NCBI RefSeq assembly: GCF_002220365.1
Contig: NZ_MTHB01000229.1
Coordinates: forward strand, 21,270-85,269
Direction: 5' to 3'
Source of the DNA: Caballeronia sordidicola
GTDB lineage: Bacteria > Pseudomonadota > Gammaproteobacteria > Burkholderiales > Burkholderiaceae
DNA: 64,000 bases
The translations under genes were made by a program, and so were the position numbers. Under the pieces are notes generated by a model. It was not told where the DNA came from. It ran no database searches and worked only from the letters and a program-made list of their open reading frames with translations. Positions within the stretch are counted from its first letter, which is position 1, and every line of letters starts with the position of its first letter. Shown here in pieces: positions 34,355-43,150 of this stretch.

Positions 34355-36256
34355 TCAGATTTGCGAAATGCTCTCCGCGCGTTCCGAGCGGCCTAGAAAG
34401 AAACCTTGCGCGCTGGTACATCCGGAGGCTCGTACAAAGCTCAGTTGCTCGTGCGTTTCGATGCCTTCCGCCGTGGTGGGAATCCCTAGTTCGTGGGCGA
34501 GGGCCACGATGCCGCGAACCACCGCCGCCGACTCCCGCCGATGAACGGATTCACGCACAAACGAACTGTCGATCTTCAGGGTGTCGAACGAAAAGCGGCA
34601 TAGATTCGACAGCGTGGAAAAGCCAGTTCCGAAATCGTCGAGCGCGAGACCGATACCCATCGCGCGAAGTTTCTCAACGTTGCGCCGGGTCGGGACATCG
34701 TCACTCATGAGTACGGTTTCGGTGACCTCGATGTTCAGTCGTGAAGGCGGCAACCCTGAATCCTGCATGACCGAGGCAACCAGGTCCGCGAACGACTCTT
34801 CGCGTAGTTGCACAGGCGACACGTTCACCGCCACGACCACCGGCTCGCGCCAACGGGCCGCTTCCGCGCAGGAACGCCGGAGCACCCATTCCCCGAGCGG
34901 CAGGATCAGCCCCGTTCGCTCTGCAATGGGAATGAAGGTCGTGGGCGGCAACTCGCCTCTCGTGGGATGGGTCCAGCGGACCAGTGCTTCCCGTCCGGTG
35001 ACAACCCCGCTAGCCAGATTGACGATCGGTTGATATTCCATGCGCAAGCCGCTGCCAAATGATTGAAGTGCGCCTTCCAGGTCGCTTCGCAGGAGGCTCA
35101 AGCTGTCGTCGGAGGCGTGCGCCTTGGCATCGAAAACGGCAAAGGCGCTTTTGCCGCTGCGCTTGACCGCGTACAACGCCCGGTCGGCGCATATCAGGAG
35201 TTGCGGTCCTGTTTCCCCGTGCTCGGGATATTGCGAAATTCCGACACTGGCGCCAATCCGCACCAGCGCCTCGTTAAGTACGAATGGACGCGCAAGGGTT
35301 TTCACAATCTGATCCGCCAGCAGCCGGACTTCTTCGCTGATGGCGGCGTCGCTGGAAATGGCGACAAATTCATCGCCCGCCAGTCGGCCGACAACGTCCC
35401 CCTGCCGCAAGACGGCTCGCAGGCGCTTGGCGGATTCCTGAAGCACCAGGTCGCCGGCCGCGTGCCCGAGGCTGTCGTTGATTGCCTTGAAACCGTCAAG
35501 ATCGATCAGGAGCACCGCGAACGATCCGGGCTTGAGCGCCGGCTCGGCATCGGTACGGTTCAGCAAGAGTTCGCTGATGCGCGCGCGGTTTGGCAGGCCC
35601 GTGAGGCTGTCGTGACGGGCAAGGCGGTTGCTGGTTTCCTGCGCGAGCAGCAGCGCGACCGTGTCCTTGTTGCTGCGGATAGCAACGGTAAAGAAGCCGG
35701 CTGCGCAAAACGGTGCCTGGAACAGCAAGACGATTTTTCCAGAAGACGGAGACAGCGCGGCGCCGATTCCGAGCAACGTAAAGATGACTGAGATCTGGAT
35801 CAGGACAAGCCGGGGTATGCCTGCGTTACGGCCGGCCAGCCCGCCTACCACACCAACGGCGCACACGTTCCCCAGCAGGAAAAGTGTCTGATCTCCGCTG
35901 ATGTTGCATAAGAGGGCGCCGAGTCCGAGCAGCGCGCTCCACAAGATGCTGGCAAGCAGGAACAGTGATGTCGGCGTGGGCTCGTTGCGAGCGCTGCGCT
36001 TGCAACAGACGTAGATCAGGGACAGGCGCACGATCAGGAGTGCGATCACGGCGAGCGTCCATAACGCGTAGCCGACGCTCGGATAAAGATAAAAAGCGGT
36101 GGCGCAAACGCTGATCTCGCAAACTGACGCCATCGCGATGGACGCCGTCCTGGTGAACAGGTTTGACAGCAATATCTGTCGATTATCAGCGCTCAGGTCT
36201 TGAGCGGATCCTACTAGCCATTTGAAAAACGGCAACCTCGGTTCACTAAACGCCAT
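34355..36256 (-). CDS. Membrane GGDEF-EAL cyclic-di-GMP protein
   Basis: 633 residues. Residues 1-195 hold about six membrane helices without a recognised sensory signature. Residues 210-370 are a GGDEF domain whose signature is AGDEF (293-297), a variant that can still be active. Residues 385-630 are an EAL domain with EAL at 423-425 and the catalytic set VNVSP, EVTETV, LDDFGTGFS, LKIDSSF, AEGIET and QGFFLG all present. Predicted net activity is phosphodiesterase, lowering c-di-GMP, possibly tuned by the GGDEF half. Monocistronic. Confidence 0.92.
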   Translation of the reverse strand: MAFSEPRLPFFKWLVGSAQDLSADNRQILLSNLFTRTASIAMASVCEISVCATAFYLYPSVGYALWTLAVIALLIVRLSLIYVCCKRSARNEPTPTSLFLLASILWSALLGLGALLCNISGDQTLFLLGNVCAVGVVGGLAGRNAGIPRLVLIQISVIFTLLGIGAALSPSSGKIVLLFQAPFCAAGFFTVAIRSNKDTVALLLAQETSNRLARHDSLTGLPNRARISELLLNRTDAEPALKPGSFAVLLIDLDGFKAINDSLGHAAGDLVLQESAKRLRAVLRQGDVVGRLAGDEFVAISSDAAISEEVRLLADQIVKTLARPFVLNEALVRIGASVGISQYPEHGETGPQLLICADRALYAVKRSGKSAFAVFDAKAHASDDSLSLLRSDLEGALQSFGSGLRMEYQPIVNLASGVVTGREALVRWTHPTRGELPPTTFIPIAERTGLILPLGEWVLRRSCAEAARWREPVVVAVNVSPVQLREESFADLVASVMQDSGLPPSRLNIEVTETVLMSDDVPTRRNVEKLRAMGIGLALDDFGTGFSTLSNLCRFSFDTLKIDSSFVRESVHRRESAAVVRGIVALAHELGIPTTAEGIETHEQLSFVRASGCTSAQGFFLGRSERAESISQI

Positions 36257-36724
36257 GGCATGCGCAATATAGGTAGGTACTTGGTTATCGGCGCGACTGG
36301 TTTTTTCTGACCTCGATTATCCCGGTAAATGTGTCCGTTGCTCTAATAATATGATGTGACGCCGGCGTGACTCAGGCGGGCAACAGGACTATCTGAGAGC
36401 GCAACAATGCGGGTTTTGCGACCAGGGCTCTCGCCAGGCCGTTGCCGGACAAGGGCGAGAGGGGGAGGGCTTGTGGATGACCTGGTTCAGGAGGCGCAAT
36501 TTTGCCTACGGAAAATAATACAGATTGCCGGCTGTTTTGCTCCGCAGCATGACGAGCGGGGACCTGCAGAGGGTAGGCTGCCGACGTCGTGCTGTCAGGG
36601 GCGCCTTGGCGCCGAAGTTAAAATGCAGGGAGTGATGCGGCGGATTAGTCTTGTCTCGGAGTGAGTGCGCGAGCGAACTCGGATCGAGCATCATGCTGCG
36701 CGGTCTTTTGCTTGGAGGACAAAA
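36257..36724. other. Intergenic region with no clear gene
   Basis: About 470 bases separating the GGDEF-EAL gene from the small secreted ORF. The first 100 bases are AT-rich and suit the divergent promoter of the GGDEF-EAL gene. A short GGCGCC-TT-GGCGCC hairpin lies near 36600. No coding frame is convincing. Confidence 0.45.
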
Positions 36725-36895
36725 ATGAAGCGTGGTATTTGCCCATTCGTTGCGTTGATGGTTGCGGCGCCGGGTCTCGTGATGGCGTTCAACGAAGACG
36801 CGTCATACAACCAATGCGTGATGCAATCGCTGAAAGGGGTGAGGAGCAGACAGGCGACCGAACTGATTACATCAGTCGTGTCGAAAGCTTTATAG
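36725..36895 (+). CDS. Small secreted protein (56 aa), unknown
   Basis: The ATG sits behind an excellent GGAGG site (TTGGAGGACAAAA). The product has a clear signal peptide (MKRGICPFVALMVAAPGLVMA, cleavage near MA-F). A tail of about 35 residues contains YNQCVMQSLKGVRSRQA. That resembles small cysteine-bearing exported proteins common in Burkholderia that carry a Y-x2-C...GV...A pattern. The downstream short frame at 36909 shares this pattern, so the original gene may have been longer and been split by a stop. Function unknown. Confidence 0.55.
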   Translation: MKRGICPFVALMVAAPGLVMAFNEDASYNQCVMQSLKGVRSRQATELITSVVSKAL

Positions 36896-36908
36896 GGAAA
36901 GCGCTTTC

Positions 36909-37025
36909 ATGAATAACAACGAGAAGAACTATCGCATCTGTCTTGTGCAGAACCGGCAAGGAATAGAGAACGACTACGCTGCGCACCGAGTGGCGGCAGC
37001 CTGTCGCCGCGCGAATAGCCGCTAA
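36909..37025 (+). CDS. Tiny cysteine-containing ORF (38 aa), related to its upstream neighbour
   Basis: 38 codons starting 13 nt after the preceding small gene. NYRICLVQNRQGIENDYAA lines up with YNQCVMQSLKGVRSRQA of the upstream protein: Y-x2-C, then G(V/I), then A. A second Cys lies in AAACRR. It lacks a signal peptide and has only a weak GGGAAAG site, so it could be the tail of a formerly longer repeat protein rather than an independent gene. Confidence 0.35.
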   Translation: MNNNEKNYRICLVQNRQGIENDYAAHRVAAACRRANSR

Positions 37026-37094
37026 GCTGGCCACGCCTGGGCACTTGCCGAGCATGCCCGATGAGTGATTGTCAGAGCCGTGAGTGATGACTCC

Positions 37095-37128
37095 AACGCG
37101 GCGCACTGCCTAAGCAGCGCACCGCGTT
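37095..37128 (-). terminator. Strong hairpin after the porin gene
   Basis: A 15-bp stem with two mismatches (AACGCGGCGCACTGC against GCAGCGCACCGCGTT) and a CTAA loop, 12 nt beyond the porin stop. It could end the porin transcript on the minus strand and the small-ORF transcript on the plus strand. Confidence 0.55.
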
Positions 37129-37139
37129 AGCGCACCCAA

Positions 37140-38351
37140 TCAGAACCGATGGATGATGCCTACGCCCGCAGCAAACTGGCTGGGAGATGACGACGGCGCG
37201 GATTGGAAACCGTCGCCAACCGTTGCGGTCGCGTTGATGATGTTGCCCGCACCACTCGTGCCGAGCGTTTTGCCGTTCGCGCGCTGATAGGCCTGCAATG
37301 CATAGAGTCCGGTGCGTTTAGAGAGCGAATAGTACTCGGACAGGTTGAACTGCTGGTACTGCGCGGAACTGGTAATGCCGTTGGCTTTCGTCGCACGCGT
37401 ATAGCTGTAGCCGGCCGCCAGGTCGACGAGCGGCAATGCCTTCCAGTGCAGCACGGCGCCGCCCGTATTGAAGATCTCCGTGGTCTTGAAGCTCGAGTTG
37501 ATACCCGGGATGTATTGCACGTTCGAGTACGAGAAGGAGATATCCAGCGTCTGCGTGAACGTATAACCGCCGGTCACGGCAATACGCTGCTGCGCCTGAG
37601 CGGTCTGATAACCGTTCGTGATCGCCGATACACCTGACTGGCCCGCGGAGTTGGTGGTCGAGTCCGCGCCAAACGCGCCGCCGCCCGAGGTCGAGTTGTT
37701 GATCCGGGTGATACCCGCGGCAAGCCCGAACGGACCGTTGAGGTACTGGACCGCGCCGCTCCATGTCGAGCCCTGGTTCACGCTGCCTGGGACGCCGGCA
37801 AACGAATACGAACCGCTGGCAGTGAATCCGAACATCTTCGGTGACGTGTACACGAGCGAATTATTGGCGCGATAAATCGTGTCCATTTCGTCGAGATCGC
37901 CCGGATGTGCGCCGAAGGCACCGGTAAGCCAGGTCGTCGGGCTGTAGGGCGAAAGCAGCGTGTAGTAGGACGTGTACTGGCGGCCTGCGGTGAACGTACC
38001 GTAGACCGGGTTGGTCAAGCCTACCCATGCCTGCCGGCCGAACATCGCGTTCGTGTATTGCTGACCACCCGACGCCGCGTTAAAACCCGACTCCAACTGG
38101 AAGATGGTCTTGGTGCCGCCGCCCAGGTCTTCCGAGCCCTTGAGGCCGAAGCGGCTGCCCGCCCAGATTCCAGAAAGCATCTTTATGTTGGAGCGCCCAC
38201 CCTTGTTTGAACCCAGCGACGTCTGGCTGCTCTGGTACGAAATAGAGTCGTCGACAATACCGTACAGCGTCACGCTGTTTTGAGCGAAGACCGGTGAGGC
38301 GAGGGTAGCGAGGCTGATTAATACTGCTTTTTTGGCGTGGCGTGACTGCAT
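37140..38351 (-). CDS. Outer-membrane porin (OmpC-like, Burkholderia type)
   Basis: 403 residues. The signal peptide ends VFA-Q, followed by NSVTLYGIVDDSISYQ. Repeating strands include SRFGLKGSEDLGGGTKTIFQLESGF and AMFGRQAWVGLTNPVYGTFTAGRQY. The C-terminus GVGIIHRF ends in Phe. These are the marks of beta-proteobacterial trimeric porins. It is downstream of the SMP-30 gene on the same strand but separated by a clear intrinsic terminator, so it has its own promoter. Confidence 0.92.
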   Translation of the reverse strand: MQSRHAKKAVLISLATLASPVFAQNSVTLYGIVDDSISYQSSQTSLGSNKGGRSNIKMLSGIWAGSRFGLKGSEDLGGGTKTIFQLESGFNAASGGQQYTNAMFGRQAWVGLTNPVYGTFTAGRQYTSYYTLLSPYSPTTWLTGAFGAHPGDLDEMDTIYRANNSLVYTSPKMFGFTASGSYSFAGVPGSVNQGSTWSGAVQYLNGPFGLAAGITRINNSTSGGGAFGADSTTNSAGQSGVSAITNGYQTAQAQQRIAVTGGYTFTQTLDISFSYSNVQYIPGINSSFKTTEIFNTGGAVLHWKALPLVDLAAGYSYTRATKANGITSSAQYQQFNLSEYYSLSKRTGLYALQAYQRANGKTLGTSGAGNIINATATVGDGFQSAPSSSPSQFAAGVGIIHRF

Positions 38352-38491
38352 GTTTTATCTCCTCTTGTTGTATCAATGATTGCGACGTGGCCAGCAACGT
38401 CGCGGGCTTTTCCTGCTTGCTCATTTAACGAAATTACTCAGCGAAAAGTCGGGTGATGGATTTCCTGAGCTTCGCGCCTTGTGTCCGGACC

Positions 38492-38531
38492 GCAAAAACA
38501 TTTCAGGCGATGTCTCCCGAATCGCCTGAAA
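38492..38531 (-). terminator. Intrinsic terminator of the SMP-30/MFS operon
   Basis: TTTCAGGCGAT pairs perfectly with ATCGCCTGAAA (11 bp) around a 9-nt loop. Read on the minus strand, the stem is followed by TGTTTTTGC. It begins 16 nt after the SMP-30 stop. Perfect stem plus T-run make this the best intrinsic terminator in the window. Confidence 0.85.
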
Positions 38532-38546
38532 AATAATCGGTAATCC

Positions 38547-39464
38547 TTATAGAACCCCCGCGTAATTGGACTCCGGAGCGCCTCGCACGCCTGGACGCAC
38601 CGCAAGCAAATGACCGTCGTGTTCGTTCGCGCCGTTAGCGGGACGAATCGATGTAACAAAGAGCGTGTCAAGTTCGCGGCCGCCGAACGTGCACATCGAC
38701 GGTTTCGTGACCGGCAGCGCAATGCTTCGGTCCAGCCGGCCGTCAGGCGTGAAACGCAGCAGCAGACCCGCGTCGTTTGCGCAGGTCCAGTAGCAGCCGT
38801 CGGTGTCGACAGCCGCGCCGTCCGGGCGCCCCGCAAACTGGTTCAGGTCGGCAAAGATGCGGCGGTTACGTGGCTCGCCGGTTTCGACGTCGTAGTCGAA
38901 AGCCCAGACAAGCCTGCGCGCCGGATGCGAATCGGAGAGATACATCGTCGTGCCGTGCGGCGACCAGGCGAGTCCGTTCTGCACGATCAGCCCGTCGACA
39001 ATGGGCGCTGACAGCGTGCCGTCGGCGTCGTATCGAAATAGCGAGCCCGACGGGTTGGCGGCAGCCATGTCCTGCACCATCGTGCCGGCCCAAAAGCGGC
39101 CTTGACGATCGCAACGGCCGTCGTTGAAGCGCATGTTGGGCAGCGGAAAAACCGGCGCGGCGAGCTTGCGCACACTCGCCTCAAGCGCAGTAGAGAGCGT
39201 CACGGCGAAGAGTCCGGTCTCGCATCCGGCGAGAACGGTGCCGTGACGGTCGAAGGTGATGCAGGCCACTTTTTCGGGCAAGCGCCACTCGGTGCGCTTG
39301 GCCGTGCCCGCATCCAGACGAGCGATCGTGCGCGCGGGGATATCGACCCAATACAACGCCTGTTCCGGTTCCCGCCAGACCGGGCTTTCTCCCACTTCGC
39401 AAGGTGCCTGACCCGCGGCTTCGAAGCGTTCGACGGCCAGTGTTTCGGGCTGCATAGTGTTCAT
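38547..39464 (-). CDS. SMP-30/gluconolactonase family lactonase
   Basis: 305 residues from ATG 39464. A six-bladed propeller hydrolase with the metal-binding set in view: GESPVW (Glu), RFNDGRCDRQGRFWAGTM (Asn), QNGLAWSPHG and GRPDGAAVDTDG (Asp). It hydrolyses sugar lactones (gluconolactone, arabinonolactone or similar) to the acid. It follows a sugar-acid-type MFS transporter on the same strand, which suggests an aldonic acid or lactone pathway. The exact sugar is not determinable. Confidence 0.88.
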   Translation of the reverse strand: MNTMQPETLAVERFEAAGQAPCEVGESPVWREPEQALYWVDIPARTIARLDAGTAKRTEWRLPEKVACITFDRHGTVLAGCETGLFAVTLSTALEASVRKLAAPVFPLPNMRFNDGRCDRQGRFWAGTMVQDMAAANPSGSLFRYDADGTLSAPIVDGLIVQNGLAWSPHGTTMYLSDSHPARRLVWAFDYDVETGEPRNRRIFADLNQFAGRPDGAAVDTDGCYWTCANDAGLLLRFTPDGRLDRSIALPVTKPSMCTFGGRELDTLFVTSIRPANGANEHDGHLLAVRPGVRGAPESNYAGVL

Positions 39465-39623
39465 GACGAGGGTCTCAGCGTCCAACGCAGCCAGCTCATT
39501 TCTACGCGCAGTTTCGCGCGAACGCGGCCAAGCGTGACGCTCAAGGCGGGCGTCGCGCCGTAGTGGAGGGGCGCCGGTGCGATGCGCTTCGATTCGCGCA
39601 TGACAACGTATCGTGACCGCGCG

Positions 39624-40919
39624 CTAAGCACCGGCAGGACTCGGAAGGTTGGCGTCCGTGCGGCGATTGATCAGGGACGGCCGCACCAGTGTCCAGAGCA
39701 GCGCCACACCGACCAGGTCGCCGAAGCCAAGCGCGACGAAGAACGGTGCATAACCGATAGTCGCGACCAGCCCGCCAATCACGAGCGTGAAAATCAGGTT
39801 GCCGAGCCCCGCTGACAGTCCCGCGAAGCCCGTGACAGTTGCCACTTCACGACGCGGGAACAGGTCGGCGGACATCGAAATGACGGCGACGGAAAGCGTC
39901 TGGTGCGCGAAGCCCCCGAGGCACAGCAGAAAGATTGCCGTGCCCGGGTCCTTCACGTAACCCACGCCTGCCATGGCGGTCATGATCACCGCGCCGATCG
40001 TGAAGACGATGCGCTTGCCGTTGATCACGGCAATGTTGAAGCGCTTGTTGAGGTAAAGCGAAATCGATCCGCCCATCAGGCAGCCCACGTCCGCCGCCAC
40101 GAACGGCAGCCATGCCGTCATGGCAATCGCCTTGAGGTCGAAGCCGCGTGCCTGATGCAGGTAGAGGGGCATCCAGAACACGAGGGTGGTCCACACCGGA
40201 TCGGCGAAAAAGCGCGGCAGGGCGATGCCCCAGAAGTTGCGTTGCTTGAAGATCGCGCGCAGGTTGGGTTTGGCGCCGTTGTCGGAGAGTTCGGCGTGTT
40301 CGCCTTCGACGATATAAGCCGCTTCCGTTGCAGTGAGTGCCTTGTGCTCGCTCGGGTGCCGGTAGAAGACGATCCACAGCACGGCCCATACGAGGCCAAG
40401 ACACCCTGCGATGACGAAGGCCATCTCCCAGTTGTACTTGAGGATCGACCACGCGATCAACGGCGGCGCGGCGATGGCGCCAATCGATGTGCCGATGTTG
40501 AAGATGCCTGCCGCCAAGCCGCGCTCACGCGCCGGAAACCAGAACGCGGCCATGCGCATGCCGGCCGGGATAAACGAGGCTTCGGCGAGCCCGAGCAATC
40601 CACGCAGCACGAAGAGGCCGACCCAGCCGCTTGCAAAGCCGTGGGCAATGCACACCACCGACCACGCGACGCCGCAGATCAGGAAGCCGAAGCGCAGGCC
40701 GATACGGTCCATCAGGTAGCCCGTCACCGGGCCGCCAAGCGGGTACATCACGAAGAACGCGCCGGTGATCCAGCCGTACTGGGCGGTGCTGATATGCAGG
40801 TCCTGCATGACCGTGGGGGCGGCGACGCTCAGCGAGCTGCGCGCCAGGTAGTTCATGACCGTGCCGAGTGTCAGCAGGCTGATCATCCACCAGCGCAGCC
40901 CTCTCAGTTTGATTGCCAT
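39624..40919 (-). CDS. MFS transporter, hexuronate/sugar-acid (ACS) type
   Basis: 431 residues, twelve helices. LLTLGTVMNYLARSSLSVAAPTVMQDL at the start and SFIPAGMRMAAFWFPARERGLAAGIFNIG are characteristic of the ExuT/GudP sugar-acid branch of the anion:cation symporters. It should import a hexuronate, aldarate or aldonate. It lies 159 nt upstream of the lactonase gene on the same strand. Confidence 0.9.
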   Translation of the reverse strand: MAIKLRGLRWWMISLLTLGTVMNYLARSSLSVAAPTVMQDLHISTAQYGWITGAFFVMYPLGGPVTGYLMDRIGLRFGFLICGVAWSVVCIAHGFASGWVGLFVLRGLLGLAEASFIPAGMRMAAFWFPARERGLAAGIFNIGTSIGAIAAPPLIAWSILKYNWEMAFVIAGCLGLVWAVLWIVFYRHPSEHKALTATEAAYIVEGEHAELSDNGAKPNLRAIFKQRNFWGIALPRFFADPVWTTLVFWMPLYLHQARGFDLKAIAMTAWLPFVAADVGCLMGGSISLYLNKRFNIAVINGKRIVFTIGAVIMTAMAGVGYVKDPGTAIFLLCLGGFAHQTLSVAVISMSADLFPRREVATVTGFAGLSAGLGNLIFTLVIGGLVATIGYAPFFVALGFGDLVGVALLWTLVRPSLINRRTDANLPSPAGA

Positions 40920-41401
40920 GTCGGTTTGTCTCCGTTTGTTGTTTTGTCAGCCGCTCGGTCGGCTGCATCACTGCGTGGACGTTCAGCATTCTTCATTCGA
41001 CCGATACGGATCGAGATGACGACGCGGAAGATGCGCAGCAGTAAGGTATGTTAGTAATGTGAACGCATCGTATGTCAGATGACTTATCTCGCGCAATACG
41101 CGAGGCATCAGCGTTTACACCAGTAATATTTTCTGCAAGCTTTTAATTTGACGGATTAACCCGCTTTTGTGCGGACAAGAACCGCTGCGGAGGCAGGCGT
41201 GACATGGCGGATCATCGGTTTCCTGTTAAATGACGTCAGACAACAAAGGGCTTGTGCTGAGGCTTTCAAACGGGTGTCTCCGGCAAATGCAGCCTGAGAA
41301 TCAGTCTCCCAGGACGCCGGCAGAACCCGTTTATGAAGTCTCTATCTTTAAAGAAACACCGTGCGACATACCGCTTGATACCCAGACCCAAGCCCTGGAA
41401 C
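40920..41401. other. Intergenic region with promoter of the sugar-acid MFS gene
   Basis: About 480 bases. The part nearest the MFS start contains an inverted repeat GTCA-GA-TGAC at 41074-41083, in an AT-rich context (TATGTCAGATGACTTAT) that would suit a GntR-type regulator. Nothing coding is convincing here. Confidence 0.4.
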
Positions 41402-42193
41402 CTAGACGATGAAAGGAAACTCCACTTCGGGCAGCGGATCGCCGGAAGCAAGCCGGCCAGCCAGCTCAGGATAGGGCGGTGAGGTCTCGCCACCGCGGTC
41501 CACGTAGTGCGCGCCATCGCCGAGCCATCGGAACGACACTACCCGCCGCGATTGCTGACCGGCCGCGTTACCCGGTGCGCCGTGTACCGTATGAAAGTTG
41601 AACGCTATGGCATCGCCCGGCTCCAGATCCCAACCGAGGATTTGATACGCGTCCCGGTTCGCATCGATATCCGGCAACTCTTCCAGCCGATCCGACTTGT
41701 GGTCATACGCCACGCCGCTGAACTTGCGCGGACGGAACAGCTTTCCCCACTTGTGTGACCCGGCCACGAATTCGACACACGTTTCCCGAGGCACCGGATC
41801 GAGTGGAATCCATAGACTGACGGCTTGCTCGGCGCTGACGCAGTAGTAGGGCTCATCGTGATGCCACGGCGTGAGCTTTGCCGCGCCCGCTTCTTTTACC
41901 AGCACATGTTCGTGAAAGATGCGGGCGCGCTGCGAGCCCATCAAAGCCTGAGCCACCGCCGCAGCCGGACTGTGTTCCACGAACTCCCTGAACGGTTCAA
42001 TGCGCTGCCAGTTGCAGTAGTCGCCGAAAAAGCGCCCGGTTGTTTTTTCGGGCGTGTAGTTCCTGAACGAGGGTCCCGGGTGAGTGGCGTTGTATTCCAC
42101 GCCATCACGCAAAAGTTCGACCCAGTCCTTAAACACCCCGCGCAGGACGGCGGCGCCGTCGCGCTCGAACGCTTCCCGTTCTATGGCCAGCAT
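41402..42193 (-). CDS. Phytanoyl-CoA dioxygenase (PhyH) family enzyme
   Basis: 263 residues. An Fe(II)/2-oxoglutarate oxygenase with the facial triad in TPWHHDEPYY (His111, Asp113) and HTVHGAPGN (His204), and a 2-oxoglutarate Arg in SRRVVSFRW. Also present: SLWIPLDPVPRETCVEFVAGSH, typical of the PhyH family. Such enzymes hydroxylate small molecules, including amines and osmolytes. It is the last minus-strand gene after the Pot-type transporter genes, 117 nt beyond a terminator hairpin. Its role in the island is therefore likely but may have separate expression. Confidence 0.88.
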   Translation of the reverse strand: MLAIEREAFERDGAAVLRGVFKDWVELLRDGVEYNATHPGPSFRNYTPEKTTGRFFGDYCNWQRIEPFREFVEHSPAAAVAQALMGSQRARIFHEHVLVKEAGAAKLTPWHHDEPYYCVSAEQAVSLWIPLDPVPRETCVEFVAGSHKWGKLFRPRKFSGVAYDHKSDRLEELPDIDANRDAYQILGWDLEPGDAIAFNFHTVHGAPGNAAGQQSRRVVSFRWLGDGAHYVDRGGETSPPYPELAGRLASGDPLPEVEFPFIV

Positions 42194-42273
42194 GCTGTTC
42201 TCCTTTAACGAATGATCAAGCGGCAGCGCGCGTCTGCTCTCGTATAAACGCGATTGCCACTAGCGAAGGAACC

Positions 42274-42299
42274 GAGCCGGCAAAGACCAACGCCGGCTC
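42274..42299 (-). terminator. Terminator after the Pot-type transporter operon
   Basis: GAGCCGGC and GCCGGCTC form a perfect 8-bp stem around a 10-nt loop. On the minus strand it is followed by GGTTCCTTC. It lies 12 nt past the last permease stop, separating the transporter operon from the PhyH gene. Confidence 0.6.
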
Positions 42300-42310
42300 C
42301 CTTAAAGCGT

Positions 42311-43138
42311 TTAGCTTCCCGGCAACGCTGCTGCCGCGCTGCGTCCGCGGAGCCAGTTGATGCTGGTGAACAGCGCCACCGCGAACAGGATCAGCATGGT
42401 GGCCACCGCGAGTATCGATGGATCGATCGAATCACGAATGCCGCTCCACATCTGCCGCGGTACGGTCCGCTGATCCGGTCCGCCTATAAAGAGAATCACG
42501 ATGACTTCATCGAACGAGGTAGCGAACGCAAAGACGCTGCCCGTCGCCACGGCCGGTGCGATCAACGGCAACGTGACGCGCCGAAAGGCGATCCATGGCG
42601 TGGCCCCAAGCCCCGACGCCGCGCGAATGAGGCTCTGGTCAAACGAGAGCAGGGACGCCGTCACGGTGATCACCACGAAGGGCGTGCCGAGCGCCGCATG
42701 CGCGAGCACCACGCCAACGTAGGAATTCACAAGACCGAGCGGCGCGAAGACCAGATAGAACCCGGCAGCAACGACCACGATGGGGATGATCATCGGCGAG
42801 ATGAGCAGCGGCATGATGACCGCGCGAAACGGAAAGTTCGCCCGGCTCAGGCCCAGCGCCGCGAGCGTGCCGAGGCAGGTGGCAAGCACCGTGGACGCTG
42901 TGCCAATGCCGATGCTGTTGAGGAACGCACGTTGCCAGTCGCTGCTGCCGAGTGCCTTTGCATACCAATGCAGCGAGAAGCCTTGCATCGGATAAGAAAA
43001 GTACGAGCCGGTATTGAACGACAGCGGCACGATGGCCAGGATGGGTGCGATCAGGAAGAACAGGATGAGCGCGCAATGCACGCGCAACCACTTCGACGCA
43101 ATGCGTTCGGAGAGCACGAGATGGCGCTGGCTTTGCAT
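42311..43138 (-). CDS. ABC permease, PotC-like
   Basis: 275 residues, six membrane helices. The EAA loop LIRAASGLGATPWIAFRRVTLPLI is intact, the contact point with the ATPase. HWYAKALGSSDWQRAFLNSIGIG is typical of polyamine/opine/Fe-type (CUT1-like) second permeases. It is part of a four-gene importer (ATPase, binding protein, two permeases). It starts 12 nt after the first permease. Confidence 0.9.
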   Translation of the reverse strand: MQSQRHLVLSERIASKWLRVHCALILFFLIAPILAIVPLSFNTGSYFSYPMQGFSLHWYAKALGSSDWQRAFLNSIGIGTASTVLATCLGTLAALGLSRANFPFRAVIMPLLISPMIIPIVVVAAGFYLVFAPLGLVNSYVGVVLAHAALGTPFVVITVTASLLSFDQSLIRAASGLGATPWIAFRRVTLPLIAPAVATGSVFAFATSFDEVIVILFIGGPDQRTVPRQMWSGIRDSIDPSILAVATMLILFAVALFTSINWLRGRSAAAALPGS

Positions 43139-43150
43139 GAGTCCCGCCCC

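Noticed and set aside
39903..41054. A 383-codon plus-strand frame opposite the sugar-acid MFS gene
   Set aside because: High-GC shadow frame; charged, low-complexity translation without motifs.
41230..41412. A 60-codon plus-strand frame downstream of the PhyH gene
   Set aside because: No ribosome-binding site, no motif, and it overlaps the end of the PhyH gene.
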